Below, one piece after another: positions 23,369-35,745 of a stretch of 64,000 nucleotides of DNA. The translations under genes and the position numbers were made by a program. How positions within the stretch are numbered: the stretch's first letter is position 1; each line of letters opens with the position of its first letter. A model generated the notes under the pieces. The model ran no database searches, was not told the origin of the DNA, and saw nothing but the letters and a program-made list of their open reading frames with translations. Origin of the DNA: Ananas comosus (Eukaryota; Streptophyta; Magnoliopsida; Poales; Bromeliaceae); the NCBI RefSeq assembly GCF_001540865.1, contig NC_033640.1, positions 10,682,764-10,746,763 of the forward strand, given 5' to 3'.

Positions 23369-24215
23369 CTCCCTTGATCCCTTCTCGCTTGGTGGGCTTC
23401 CTTGTCCCAAAGTTATTATTCCCCCCCATTGCCCCCTGGGGCTGGGGCTGGGGCTGGGGCTGGGGCTGTACTGGGCCGACAGGCCTAATCTGGGCCTCAA
23501 TTTGTAGCCCATCACAGTGCGAATGTTCGGGCCGGGCCGGGCCGGACCCGGTCCGTTTTACATACATAGTCATAGTAGCCTCTAAGTGACGCGTATGGTC
23601 ACCTCCCGGTACTAGTGACCTCAATTCTTTTGGGGTACGAACCCTCGAAAAAAATTATTTAACGGGGTATGAGAGGATGTTGTATATGGGGTGAGCTCAT
23701 TGGAGGTGACCATACTCAGAAACCGCCACCCCGTCGGATCGGAGGAGAGAAATGGGCGGTATTTTCACTCTCTCGGTTTTACATGGTTTGGTTAATAAAT
23801 CCAGGCACAGCATAATTTCTTTTCTTTTTTTTAATTCAGTTGCTGATATATTTTTAAAAAATTTTCTAGTATGTAAACATTGCAAAGAACATAAGCAGTC
23901 GGCGAAAATATATTAGTAATATATTACTTAAATATTAAGTAGCTCACAAAATTAACAGTGGGAAAAAAAAAACCTTTTACATAATGTATGCTCCAATTTC
24001 ACAGTGAATCATTTTTTTTTAAAGCCCACTCATTGAGATATTATTTACAATATTATACTTTTGAATGTAATTTGAAACAAGTGAAAAGTTTCATCCTAAA
24101 TTATAATATTGGCACTTTTTCTTTTTTACTAAATTTATTAGTGTTAGATAATGTGGTCGTGGATCGTGGTAGACATGGTTTAAACTACAATATCTCTTTT
24201 TTGCTTGGGGAGAAA
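22440..24215. repeat. Tandem unit 2 of the large duplicated non-coding sequence
   Basis: It repeats unit 1 in the same order. The starting block has gattcgatagatctattttt. The first module (22716-22853) ends gggggtgagctcaccgg ggtgaccggactc. A (G)CCGGGCC-rich tract, an AT tract and a (GGGGCT)n run follow. The second module (23588-23719) holds a perfect 14-bp inverted repeat, gtatggtcacctcc at 23593-23606 and its complement at 23702-23715. The closing block shares ttatttacaatattatac, taaatttattagtgttagat and aatatctctttt with unit 1. Divergence is considerable, so the duplication is old. Confidence 0.75.
23436..23468 (+). repeat. (GGGGCT)5 hexanucleotide run, G-quadruplex candidate
   Basis: Five consecutive GGGG blocks separated by CT form a canonical intramolecular G-quadruplex pattern on the plus strand. 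It lies inside tandem unit 2. Confidence 0.9.
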
Positions 24216-24677
24216 AAAAAAGAAAGTGTGCCGAAGAGAGGTAGAAAAGATTGGATGGAACATTACTATAATATTCAACTGCGCGAGAGCAAAAAAGGAG
24301 TAAATAAGAGGACAGTTTGATCATAACACATCATTGAGGTGTGCAGATTTTATATATAATATACACAATAAACACTGGCTAACCCACAACATGGTCGTTG
24401 GCAGTTCCTGCCTCAGAAACAACTAGCAGTGTCGCAAAACTCTAAATTATAGCTAATATTGATTCCGGCGTCGATAGCATTTCTGTTGAAGCACGCCAGG
24501 CATTCTATTTTCCTACCAGCTACGTCGATGCAATCAGTAACAAGATCTAGAAACAAGAAACGACGATGCCGCCAACACGAATCTCCTGGTTCCGTCGACG
24601 AACCAAGCACTCCTTTCTCATTTAGGATCCAAACAAATTAAGCAGAGACCCCCCATATAGTTCATTGTTCCCTGCTC
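24216..24677. other. 3' flank of the THA8-like gene
   Basis: Presumably holds the 3' UTR of the minus-strand PPR gene. Short open frames here (24413-24641) show no protein signature. Confidence 0.45.
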
Positions 24678-26212
24678 TCAAGGCACAGCACCACCACTCT
24701 CAACGATCTCTTCCTTCTCCCCGAGAAACTCCAAAGGGCCACCGAAATAGTTCTCGGCCTCCAGTCTTAAAGACGAGTAAAGGTCCATTTCTCCTTTTGA
24801 TTCGAGTCCGTTGATCAGTACCCTGTATGTGGTCTCATCTGGGTCACTCTCCCACAGCTTCATCAGGCGAAAACAGTCCACGGCCAAATGCGTGAACCCA
24901 AACTCCAAAAGCACCTTGAGAAGCGAATTGAAGCCTTCCGTGTCAGCCTCCAGAGACTCCGCCTTCAGATATGAACACATCAATTCGACCTTTTCGTTCA
25001 AGCCGCTGCTTGCGAGCACATTGGTCATATCAGTGTACAAGGATAACTGGGGCTTATACCAATATTCCTTCCTAATCTCTTCGAAGACCTATCAGAAAGC
25101 AGAATGCCCGCGGTCATATCAGAGAACTTCACTGGCATCTTCTAGTCTTCTAGACAAGAAATTTCCATTCGGCACTGTTGCCTAATTAGTAACTAAACAT
25201 TATATAAGTACAAAGAAGGGAGTCAAAATCAAAATTAAAAGTAGGGAAGTTTCACTGCATACCTGTTCAAAGGATATGCAACAATCAAAATAGCAAGATG
25301 CTTTTCCCGCAAGCATTAACAACTGGTACAATGATCGGACACACTAGAAAGAAGATGCTTGATAGCAATTTGAACATGAAAATGAACATGAAGAGAGTGG
25401 TTGGTCATGTAACTCAAACAACTCAAACAGATTAGGTTTGCAGGGAATAATAGCACACCGGATGATCCGTAATGGCCATTCCAATTCCAATTCGGTAAGG
25501 TTGATTGTGTAAATGCTGAGGATGAACATTTCACTGCTCGTGATGCTCGGCTTGCTTACATCCTTATAGCTACTTTTTAACAAATATATTGCACATTAGG
25601 TTTTCAGCAAAGGTATAATATATTTCTTCTGTGGTTGAGAGCAGTCGAAAGGGCTACAAAGATGGTCGAAATTTCATAACAAAGCCTCAAATCCTACTAC
25701 ACCTCGCACGACTACTCATTCAGCATCCAAATTTCTGAGGAAAGCATGCGGAGAACAACTCCTTCGTTCTTCAATTTCAGCATCAAACCCTCTTTATCTT
25801 AGGGTCCGCTAAAACAAAAGAAGGGAGAGAGAAATGGGAGATTGAGCTAGAATCGAAGAACCTGGAGGGCTAAGAGAGCCTCGCCCTGCGCGAGGAGCTC
25901 CTTGAACACGGCGACCATGTCGGCCATGATCAGGCGCCGGAGCTTCGAGTCGAGGGCGCGATCCAGCGCATCAGCGCCGCGGATCCGAGCGCGCTTGAGG
26001 GATTGGACGGCGTTGATGGCCTCGATGCTGAGGTAGCGGCCCCTCTGGGTGGGCTTCCGATTCTTGCTCCGGTCCCTCATGGTGATGACCATCCTCCCCT
26101 TCCCCTTCCCCTTCCCCCACCCCTTGGTCGCGCCGTGGGGAAGGAGATGCAGGGTTTCGGGAGCGCCATTGTCGCGCAGAGCCGGGGAAGAGAGCATGCT
26201 CCACCTCCGCAC
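24678..26212 (-). CDS. THA8-like short pentatricopeptide repeat protein
   Basis: Short PPR protein related to THYLAKOID ASSEMBLY 8 and its paralogues, organellar RNA-binding proteins that assist splicing of group II introns. Two exons: 26212-25862 (117 codons) and 25088-24678, giving 253 aa; the intron is GT-AG in phase 0. Exon 1 has a basic N-terminus fit for organelle targeting (prediction), then RSKNRKPTQRGR, LSIEAINAVQSLKRA and LDSKLRRLIMADMVAVFKELL. Exon 2 starts VFEEIRKEYWYKPQLSLYTDM and carries PPR-like helices (TEGFNSLLKVLLEFGFT, DETTYRVLINGLESKGEMD). Whether this copy is THA8 itself or a paralogue cannot be told, nor whether it goes to plastid or mitochondrion. Confidence 0.87.
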
Positions 26213-26294
26213 CCCTCTCTCTCTCTCCGCCGCCCCGACGGGATTAGGGATTTAGGATAGGCCTTAGAGAGAGAAAGGGAGGGGGGCCGAAAAA

Positions 26295-26429
26295 GCCTGA
26301 GCACAGACGCTTGCGGTGGAGAGAAGTCGGCGGCGAATTAACTTGAGCGGCCGACTCCCTGTAGAGCCTGAGCATAGACGCTTGCGGTAGAGAGAAGTCG
26401 GTGGCGAATTAACTTGAGTGGCCGACTCC
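26295..26429. repeat. 71-bp tandem duplication upstream of the THA8-like gene
   Basis: Two units starting gcctgagcaYagacgcttgcg (26295, 26366) contain gcgaattaacttgagYggcc. They lie within 220 bp upstream of the minus-strand start codon, so probably in promoter or 5' leader. Confidence 0.88.
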
Positions 26430-27049
26430 AACGGGGAGTCGGCTAACTACCTATTTGACAGATAGATTATTATTATTATATCATACAATATTTTGTGTGT
26501 ATTTTGCGAGCTGACCTCATTTGCTTTGATCGGTACTCAACAAATTTGTCAGTGATTCAGTTCAAATTTGTGTTCGATCCACATCCAAATCCAATCAACC
26601 GAGAAGTAAAACAACATTTAGCATTACATTGATGATTGATTTCAATCTATACTAACACTACACCTCCTAGCTGCAAATCTGCTGACAACAATCTCACAAT
26701 CAGTGCATTGCGAACCACCCTGTGACCCCCCGCATACAACAGCTGAGACATTACGACATTACCTTGCTACGAAGACTAACTCGTTACAACACTCTTTCGC
26801 TTTTCCTTTTTTTTTTTTTCTCCCCCCCTTTTTCTTCTTTTCTCTTTGTGAGAGATAAGAGATCACTACAACACTCTACAGATACTAACTAATAAACAGA
26901 CACACCCCACCTGATGGAAACAGACAAGATAGCAGCAATTTCTACCCCTACATACGCATAACTAGTATTCTCAGTTCACCTGCGGTGAAAGTTCTTTTAA
27001 AAAAGGGGCCGCTATGGGGACTACAAGGAGACTCTTAAGCATCTGTAAG
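26430..27049. other. Intergenic, between the THA8-like and AHL genes
   Basis: Upstream region of the THA8-like gene and presumed 3' UTR of the AHL gene. Nothing further is recognised apart from a pyrimidine tract at about 26800-26840. Confidence 0.45.
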
Positions 27050-30000
27050 TTACTTCCAGGGCATGCTCGGCAAGCCCGGTTGGTTGCTGTGGTTATACGT
27101 GCCGCCGGTGCTTTGATTCAGCGGGCTTCCAGCCCCACCACCCGACGACTCGCTCATCGTGCCTCGAGAGGGAGGACTGCTGGGCCCTGCTGGACCAACT
27201 GAGCCGAACATCCCCGGGGCAGATGCAAGATCCAAAGGTTTTGGATGCTTCTGCTTCGGCTGTTTCTTCCCGTCTGCAATAAAGCTTCCCACAACCACCT
27301 GTTAAAACAAATTAATTATTTGCTGCTCTTTATTGATTGAAAAATATATACACTACAGAACCACGACGATCTCATTCGTTGCTACTCATTCGTTGCTAGT
27401 TACTGATGAAGCATTTTTATGGTGTGGCACAAAATCCTCCAATGGAAGAAATTTCTAACGGAAGGGGGTGAAATATGTAGCTAACTGACAATAGAAACGA
27501 AATCTTAATCGGAAGCAAAGAATGATAAGACACACCCAAGGTCAGACGAAGGGTAAAATTTCAATTGCAAATAATAATAATAATAATAATAATAATAAGA
27601 ATTTCAAGTTATGCATGAACTTTATGCTTAATAGTTTTGATAATTCTTCATGCTTTTACCCGAATTCTTTTTCTTCCCTTTTTTTTTTTGGAGAAGTGTG
27701 TGTACATTTGTATTGCAGATTTAGCTTGAATCTCGCTTAAGAAGTACTAATAAAAATATAGACACTTTGCAGCCATTAAAAAGGTGTGAATACATTTTCT
27801 TTAATAAAACTTCGCCCGGACATAATTAGGATGAATAACAGGTGCTCATGAGATTGATAGAAGTTGTAGGGGTATCAGCATATATGTGTGTATTCATCTA
27901 TAATTTTATTATCCTGACAAAAACCCAATTTAGGAAAACATTAGGTCTCTAATGAAACTTGATGGACTTTACAGAAAAATAAAAGCAATGAAAGCTTAGG
28001 CAGTAAAATCAAGTTCTTCAAATTTTAGATAACTATTTATGAAATGCCCTAGTACAGGAAAGGTTCATAAGTTCTAACCAAAAAGATAAGTACCTGGACT
28101 GGTGATGCCGCAGTGAGGAGTCCTGCCACTCCACCACCCAAGACACGGCCATCGGGACCCGCCAGTGAAACACTCAGCCCACCAGTTCGACTCCGCTGAC
28201 CACCACTCTCTGACAGCAGAAATGAGCCAGACAATGACAAGATCTCAAACCGGCCCTGCATACGACATTATGGAAATTTCATCTGATGCAATAACACAAT
28301 CTCCAACAACAATGAGAATTAGTCCTTAATCAGCGGAAGACTATATTTCCTGCAATCAACTTACAGGTCAAAACCAATTTCTGGTGAACAAGAAGCTGAA
28401 TATTACAGTAGCTACGCTTTTTCAAAAAGATGTTAAACTTCTGTAGCTGAATATTGTCTTGTTTAACATATTTTGGCTTCTGTCTCTCAAAAATATGCAG
28501 TACTGAAGTAAAAAAGAAGAACCATCCTGCATGCACATAACTACTAACAAACTGCAATAATCTCAAGTACCACTTAACATTCCACGCAAAAAGTGGGGAA
28601 AAAGCAAGTTTAAACGGAGACCCAAACTATATACAAGCTTGCCCCCGGAGTGAAGGAATCAGATTCTATCAGGTATTAGTATCATCAGTCAGAAAGTACA
28701 AACCTCATATGTTACTGTGCCACCAGAAGTTGCTGCTTGACGAAGAGTCACATTTGATATAGCACCATTTGCTGAAAGTATACAAACAGCCCGTGGTCCT
28801 TGCTGAGAAAATGACATTATCTTTGATGATACATCCTGAAAGAGCAGAGTTTCAAACATTTACTGGAATATGAAAAGACAGAAAGTTAATCTCACAAACA
28901 AGCATCTCACAACAAATACAATTCATAGCATTTGTTATTTTGGTCAAATTCGATACAGGACCACGAACCTAGAACGGTCTGATTAATAAATGAGGACAGA
29001 CCACGCAAACTGCAGTTAGATTGAAAGATTTTTAAGTCAAACCAACATTAAAGCATATAAAAAGCTGAAATTGTTGACGCTCATTTAGCAGAAAAAATGA
29101 AATATTCTTTAAGTCGCATTTTGCATGACTTCGATGCAGCCGTAGAAGTGTTAAAAATGTTACTGAAAGGAGTAAATACATTAGGATTATTGCCATATGG
29201 TGTGTCCACATTAGCGGGTTATGATTTAACCCCATTCACATAAGACGTGGATCATGATTTATCCTAATAAGTTTAGGATAAGAATGAATCATATGTTTCT
29301 TATCAGTTAAGAAATAAGGATAAACGTTCACAAGCAATATAGTAGCAAAATCAGCCATAATCTTGTTTATAGTAAAAGTAAGTAAACCAGTGACTATCTC
29401 AACAGAAATTAGTTCAGAGAAATCACACTTTCTTCACAATATGGACTACATGAACAATCAGGAGAGGACAATTAGACTTGAACAAAATTTTGAAACTTAG
29501 GGGTTCGAATATGACTCAAGTGAAAAACAAAGGAGGATTTTGATAGCAAAAAACAGCAACAACGTAGAATATTTTAGAATATTTAGATACCTCTCCTGCC
29601 TTAACAGTAATAATATGTGGAATAAATCCAATCCCCGCTGATCCTGCAAAATGGCATTCTGTGTGAGAACTGATTCTGCAAAACTAAGAGACAAATTTAT
29701 GCCTACAGAATAATAATAGAGAAAGTAATGGCATAACCGATCCAAGAAATTTAGCTGAACTTCAGTGGACAACATAATAAACAATCAGCACGGGGCAGCT
29801 TATCAATCTAGATTCTAGACAAAACCAAAGAAAATATCTATCTAATAAAACAAAGAGAATTGTACGAATTAATTGCAATTATTATTTGAAATGCTATAAA
29901 ATTAGACTATAATAATTAATTTTATTACCTGGGGAAGAAAAAAATGAGCCTAGGAATACCAAAATCAATATGCCATCTCCACGCATAAGATAACTGAATA

Positions 30001-30828
30001 TTACATTATTAAACTAAATAAAGAACTCAGGTAGTTATCGTTAAAACAATGATTAACGAAATTGTGTAATCCTCCAACAGTAGTAAATACTAAAGGGCAC
30101 AGGCGTAATTTTCTCAGTTGTTCTTTCCCCCTTACTCCAAGATCTCCCCTCCACACATATTGCCGCAGAAAAGTCTTATCTACGTTTCCGGTAGAGCCAA
30201 GCAAAATGAAAAAAAAAAAAAAAAAAAGAAGAAATGGAAAGAACATTCGATAACCAACAAACTACCTACACTGTAAGCAGGCAGAAAATGGTAAAAAAGA
30301 GAATGTACCAAGAGCCGCCATCTGAAGCTTCCTGCCGGAACCTGGCGGCCTGCCCCGCGCCTTCTTTACAGCATCAGGAGATGCAGAAGCCGCCAGATTC
30401 GCCATCCCAGCAGAGGAAGGCGAGAACCCAGAATGCGACATGTGTCCTTGCAGAGCTGAAGCAGACGGTGACGGTGACGCATGTCCCAGCGCCAGCGCCA
30501 TGCTGCCGTCTGGCCCGTACTTCCTCGGCCGCCCCCGCTTCCGCTTCATCACCGGCTCTCCCGCTCCCACATTGATAGTGAGCCCGTGCGGCGGCAGAGG
30601 GGCCGCTGCCGCAGCGCCCTCACCGCCGCCATGTTGGAAGGGAGAGGGCGGAGAGGTGGAGGCAATGGGTTTATAGATGGCGCCAGCGCCGTCCGGGGGG
30701 TTGGGGCCGAAGGCCAATCGCGGGCTCTGCATCGACGGCTGAGATTGGACGGGGCTTTTCTGCATGCCCACGCTGAACAGCTCCCTGCTCAACATGATTA
30801 TTCCTGGCTCAGATCTCTCCACTTCCAT
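27050..30828 (-). CDS. AT-hook motif nuclear-localized protein (AHL), two AT-hooks plus PPC domain
   Basis: Nuclear protein binding AT-rich DNA through AT-hooks and assembling through a PPC/DUF296 domain; AHL proteins regulate growth and chromatin. Five exons in phase: 30828-30309, 29643-29591, 28835-28704, 28255-28094, 27298-27050, giving 371 aa. AT-hook 1 is KRKRGRPRKYGPDG (core about residues 98-101) and AT-hook 2 is KKARGRPPGSGRKLQ (core about 160-163). PPC runs from about residue 174: GFIPHIITVKAGED, IMSFSQQGPRAVCILSANG, SNVTLRQ, GRFEILSLSGSF, GPDGRVLGGGVAGLL. Two hooks with this PPC fit a type II AHL. The C-terminus is Gly/Ser/Pro-rich. Exon 1 is strongly GC-rich. The start is the first ATG of the open exon. 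Confidence 0.93.
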
Positions 30829-33800
30829 GCACTGCGCCGCAATTACAACATCTACTAAACACCACCATCACCACTAGGAACAAAACACTCCTCTCTGATC
30901 TCTCCTCCAGCAAACAAAGGAGAGCCAAACTTTTGGAAATTTCTTTTTTGTTTTGTTTTGTTTTTTTGTTTGTTTGGGTTTCACTAGGCGTTTCAGATTC
31001 TACTCTGATCCCAGAAAATAGCAGCTAAATCAAGTAGGAATCGCTCAAAAGATGCGATTTTTACCGAGAAAATTTTACTGAAACAAGCTCAAACACTGCC
31101 ACTGAGACTGAGCTGTGAAACTTACAAAAAACGAAGCTCGCTAAAAATCCGCTCTTTTTCGCCGCAATTCCAGCAGCAGCAGTAGTTACAGCATCAATAC
31201 ATAATAACTTTTACTGTACGAGTAAGGACTAAGGAGCATAAAGAAATTAGAAGAATTAACATTAAGAAGAAGATACAGGGGAAGAAGATAAAACCCTAAT
31301 CCTAACATAAGACCAGATGAAATTTAAAAAAAAAAAAAATCGATGACGTAAAAACACCCTAAGCTTAATAATAATTGAGTAAATAATCAGAGAAATTAAA
31401 GGCCACATCTCTCCGATAATTTCACAAAAATTCCTCCTTTTTCCCGAATTTCACAGGAAATTTCACGAAATTCTCGAAATTTCCAGATAAAAGCCGGAAA
31501 AAAACCGAAAAACTGAGATAAAAGGTTTTTTTTTTCAAAAAAAAGGACAAATAAAATCCGAAGGACAAAAAAAAGGGGGAAAAAAAAATAACCAACCTTT
31601 AATTACCGGAGAGCTCGGAGCAGGGGGTGGAGAAAATTGGGGAAAACCAAGTTCTAAAAATTTCGCTCTTATCCTCAACAAATTTTCCCCTCTTTTTCTA
31701 TTTTCCCCACAGAGAGAGGCATTTAATAATTGCGACAAGAAAAAGGCACCTAAAGCAGGCCAAAATTGCTTTGGAAACAAAATTATTTATATTAAAAAGC
31801 ACAATAAATTAATTATAATAATAATCTCCAGTAACACGAAGCCCCCTCCACACTAATTTAATTACCTCCCCATTCTTTTCTTTTCCCCCGTAATTTTCTC
31901 GCACTTAAATGCACTTGATGGTCCATTTAATTTAATTTAATGCTTTGATTTGGGACCCCTCTGCAAAAATCCGAGTGACGCCCAGTTGTGGCCCTGACAC
32001 GTGGACCTTTTTCTTTCTTTTTTTTTACGTGGGCCCCACATGTCAGCTGCACAGAAGCGTGAACTAGCGTTACATGGGAGACTGTGCTCGTCGGGTACGG
32101 TGAAAAAAAAAGGAATCACAAAAAGAAAACCATTTTCTAAATAAAAAAAAGTAATTAGAAATTAAAGAATCCAATTGAGTTCTAATTTTTTTTATGATTT
32201 AATTATACGCAAAAAAAAAAAAAATTAGCATTAATTGTAGCTCGTCAAAATTTATTAGCAACTTCGACCACTGTTTGAGGATCATCAAGCAAAGAATTAT
32301 TATTTCCACTGTATGTATTCTTAATTTGTTTAGAATAAAATTTGTTTGTATATGAAGCAATCAAGGTGTGCTCCCATGCATTAATCATTTGTATAAGTCT
32401 TTTCCTTTTTCTCTTTGCTAATCACCAACGCATACTGAAATTATTGACCCTTCTGAGAAGTAGACAATAAGTCTCCTCTCGACCTTTTCTGATAAAATAA
32501 AATAATCTAGATATGTCATAGCCTACGAGTACCTAAACTGTACCACAATATACATATATATATATATNAATTAATGCTCAATATATTATACAAGTTTTTT
32601 TTTTTTTTTTCCATTTGTTCATGACAATTCTACAAAATTTTGGTTGGAACAAAAGTATCTATTTTACAAAATAGTTGAAGTACGCAACAAGGAAGTGTAG
32701 AATTATTTGGAAAAATAGCTCTAAAATGAGGTTGGTAATGAAAATGATACTAGGAATAAGAATAGTAGAATATATACTTTTAGTTATAATCATCATTTTA
32801 GGTGTAATCAAGGTGCTTCTTATTATGTTGCTTGTAAATAATTAATGCTTAATTCTGGCAAATGACATTACAATATAGTTTTGTCATTATTACGATCAAA
32901 ACAAGTTATTTTGATACAAGAAAGTTCATATATAATTTGGCCTTAACTAATTGAAGTCCATCCGATGCTAATACATGAAATAGAATTAGGACGGAAGCAT
33001 ATAGAAATATGCTTCTATATTTTTTATTTTGGACCGCAAAAAATATAGTATAACCGCCTTAAAGCGATATAAAAAACACGATATTATATAGAAAAATAAA
33101 TAAAATACTTTTTCCGTATATTTTACTGCCCATACCGCAATTTCTTCGTAATTCTTAAAGATCCCAAAAGTATTTTCTGAAAGAAGTTATCAAAATTAAA
33201 ATCTTAAAAAATTTATGCATTAAAATTTCAAACCCAATTTTATAACAAACTTTAAAAAGAAAACTATAAGAAAATATAAAATTTGCTGAATAATAAAGAG
33301 ATTGAAAATTTTAAAAACATTATAGTAGAAACAATATTGTAATTTTCTCATCTTACAAAATTTCTAAAAATTAAGAAACTTTTTAAGCTGTTGATGATGT
33401 TGCTTGTATATATATATAAAAAAAAAGAAAAAAAAAAAGAAAAAAAAAAAAAGCCATAACAACTCTGACTTTTCTCAGGCCTGTCGACAATATAGAAATG
33501 GGGTTGGGGGTTGGGCTTATCCTGAAATCAAAGTAAAGGTATCATTAAATTTCTTAATTGTAAAGGTAAATACATAACATTTTCACAAATAATGAGGACC
33601 ACTCTCCTCTTTTCAGTGAGGAATCTTTTGAGGCAGCTGAGGAAAAAGAAGAAAGTTGATGGAGGCTCTTCTAGGAATTCAATGAAGGCTTGGAATTAAT
33701 TCATCAATCCAATGGAGTAAAATAAAAAGTAGGAGAGAAATCGCAGAAGCTATAATTAAGGTGGCCTTTGTTATTCTGGGGAGAATTTAGATTCGATGAG

Positions 33801-35745
33801 AAGCATGCCAAAATAGGCGCAGTGCACCTGTGAGTTAGGTACTCAACCAATAGAATTAAATTAAATTAATGGTGGGCTTTAAAACCAAAAAACCCAAAAA
33901 AAAAAAAAAAAAGGAAAAAGGAAAAAAAAAGAGAAAGGTGAGATTGGTAACTTGGTATCAGGGAAAAGGACAAAGGGCAAATACCATGTGAAACCTTATC
34001 AATTCATCTCACCTTTCTCTTTTTCTTTTTTTTTTTTCCAGTTAATTTACAAAAATATCCTCCTGTCTTAATTACTTCTTGCAGAAGAATTAAAAATTTG
34101 TTTAAAAAAAATCATATTTCACTAATTCAGAAAAGCATGCCACTTTATTAGTGCGCATGAAAATATATATGTTTCTCCCAGTCTGGCTTATTTAAGAAAA
34201 TAAATAATATCGAAAATAATAAGTATTTATAAATTTATGAATTGGGAACCGGATGTTTCCTGTCGCGCCACATGGCGGGCGGGCGCGAGGGGGCAGGCAT
34301 GAGGGCGCAAGCGGGCGCGGGATGGCGCGCGGGCACGCGGGCGCGAACCAGCGGCGAGCGGATTTTTTTTTTGGATTTTTTTTCCTGTGGGACCCACTCC
34401 TCTCTCTCTCTCTTTTGCTTTTTTTTTTCTTTTCTAACTTTCTTATTTTGTAGTGTTCTTTATCACATACAAAAAACAAATTTTAAAAATTAAAATTAAA
34501 ATTTCAAACCGAATCTCTTTTTATTTTAATGGGTTGTGGCCGCATATAGAAATTGAAATTTTGTATTTAAAGTTATGAACTGGGAAAACAAAAATTGTAC
34601 GGCAATTTTTTTCGTGATCGGGGGCTTCGGCAGAGCCCACAACGCGCAAGTTTTATATTTAAATTTAAAATTTGAATTTAAATTAAAATTTAAATTTTAA
34701 ATTGAATCTAATTTCTAATTTCAAACTTAAATTTTTTTTTTGATTTTAATACTTTAATTTATATATAAAATTTATAAATATATGATTTGGAAATCAAAAG
34801 AGCTCTCTTTATTCGGAGGATTTTGGGGGTCCCACTTTTTTTTTTCTCTTTAATTGAGGGTCGGTTGTATCATTTGTTCCAACCTTTGCACAATTTTTAT
34901 TTTAGTTTCTATTTTTTTTTTTTTTTTTGCAAACATAACTTGGGATATTTTGGAGTATGACTAAACACCGAACCCTAAATCAGATCAGATTAGATTTTGA
35001 GTTGTGGTCGCCGTATGCTGTGAGGCCTGTCTCGACGATTTTTTCGAATAAGTCGTCGGTAATTATAATAATATTATATATATATAATTTTTAATAATAA
35101 TAATTTATTATAATAATATTTTTTTGCCGCATCGCGCGTCCACTTAACTAGTATAATTAACTAGAGAATAGTAAGTATATAAGTCTCACTCTTTATGCAT
35201 GGATCGCTTGGCGTGGCAAGAAACTAGTCAACTATCTATAGTATCCAGTAGCCTAGCTCCAAATGAAAAAAAAAAAAAAATCTATAAAATTAGAAAAAAA
35301 ATATTTTTCCTAAAAATTAAACAAATGAAAAATATTTTTCTGGTTAGAAATTGTGAAACAACCATTGTGCCGATACTATATAAAACAACTGTTATACTCT
35401 AAAAATCTAAACGATTAAAAAATAAAATTTATATATTTTTATATTTAATAAAAATTTTTTCTAAATATATTTCGGACGACCAAATACTAACTTAGGGAAT
35501 GAAGGTGTGTCTACAGACATTTTCTATGTTTTTTTTTTTTTTTTTTTTTCCTTTTTTACCCCAGAAAAGACAAACTGTATAGGGACCGCAATGCAAATTC
35601 CCACAATATTGGGGTGTTCAGTGTTGCGGTAGTGTACTACATAAATATCCTCTCTTTTTTTTAAAATTTTTTTTTTTTTTCCTCTTTTGTAACCAACCAC
35701 TAATTAGTAACGGTCCGAAACCAACCAACGATATCCGGAGGAGTT
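30829..35745. other. 4.9 kb gene-free interval between divergent AHL and PsbP-domain genes
   Basis: The first kilobase upstream of the AHL start is probably promoter/5' UTR, with many polyT/polyA tracts. The rest is AT-rich with homopolymer runs, a TA run with an N at 32568, and a GC-rich patch at 34255-34360 (ggcgggcgggcgcgag). No ORF with a recognisable product and no intact transposon were found. Confidence 0.5.

Noticed and set aside
30440..30858. Plus-strand ORFs of 78 and 125 codons
   Set aside because: Antisense shadows of the GC-rich AHL exon 1, low-complexity Arg/Pro/Ser composition.
34192..34493. Overlapping ORFs in a GC-rich patch
   Set aside because: Gly/Ala/Arg-rich reading of ggcgggcg-type repeats without a conserved motif or splice context.
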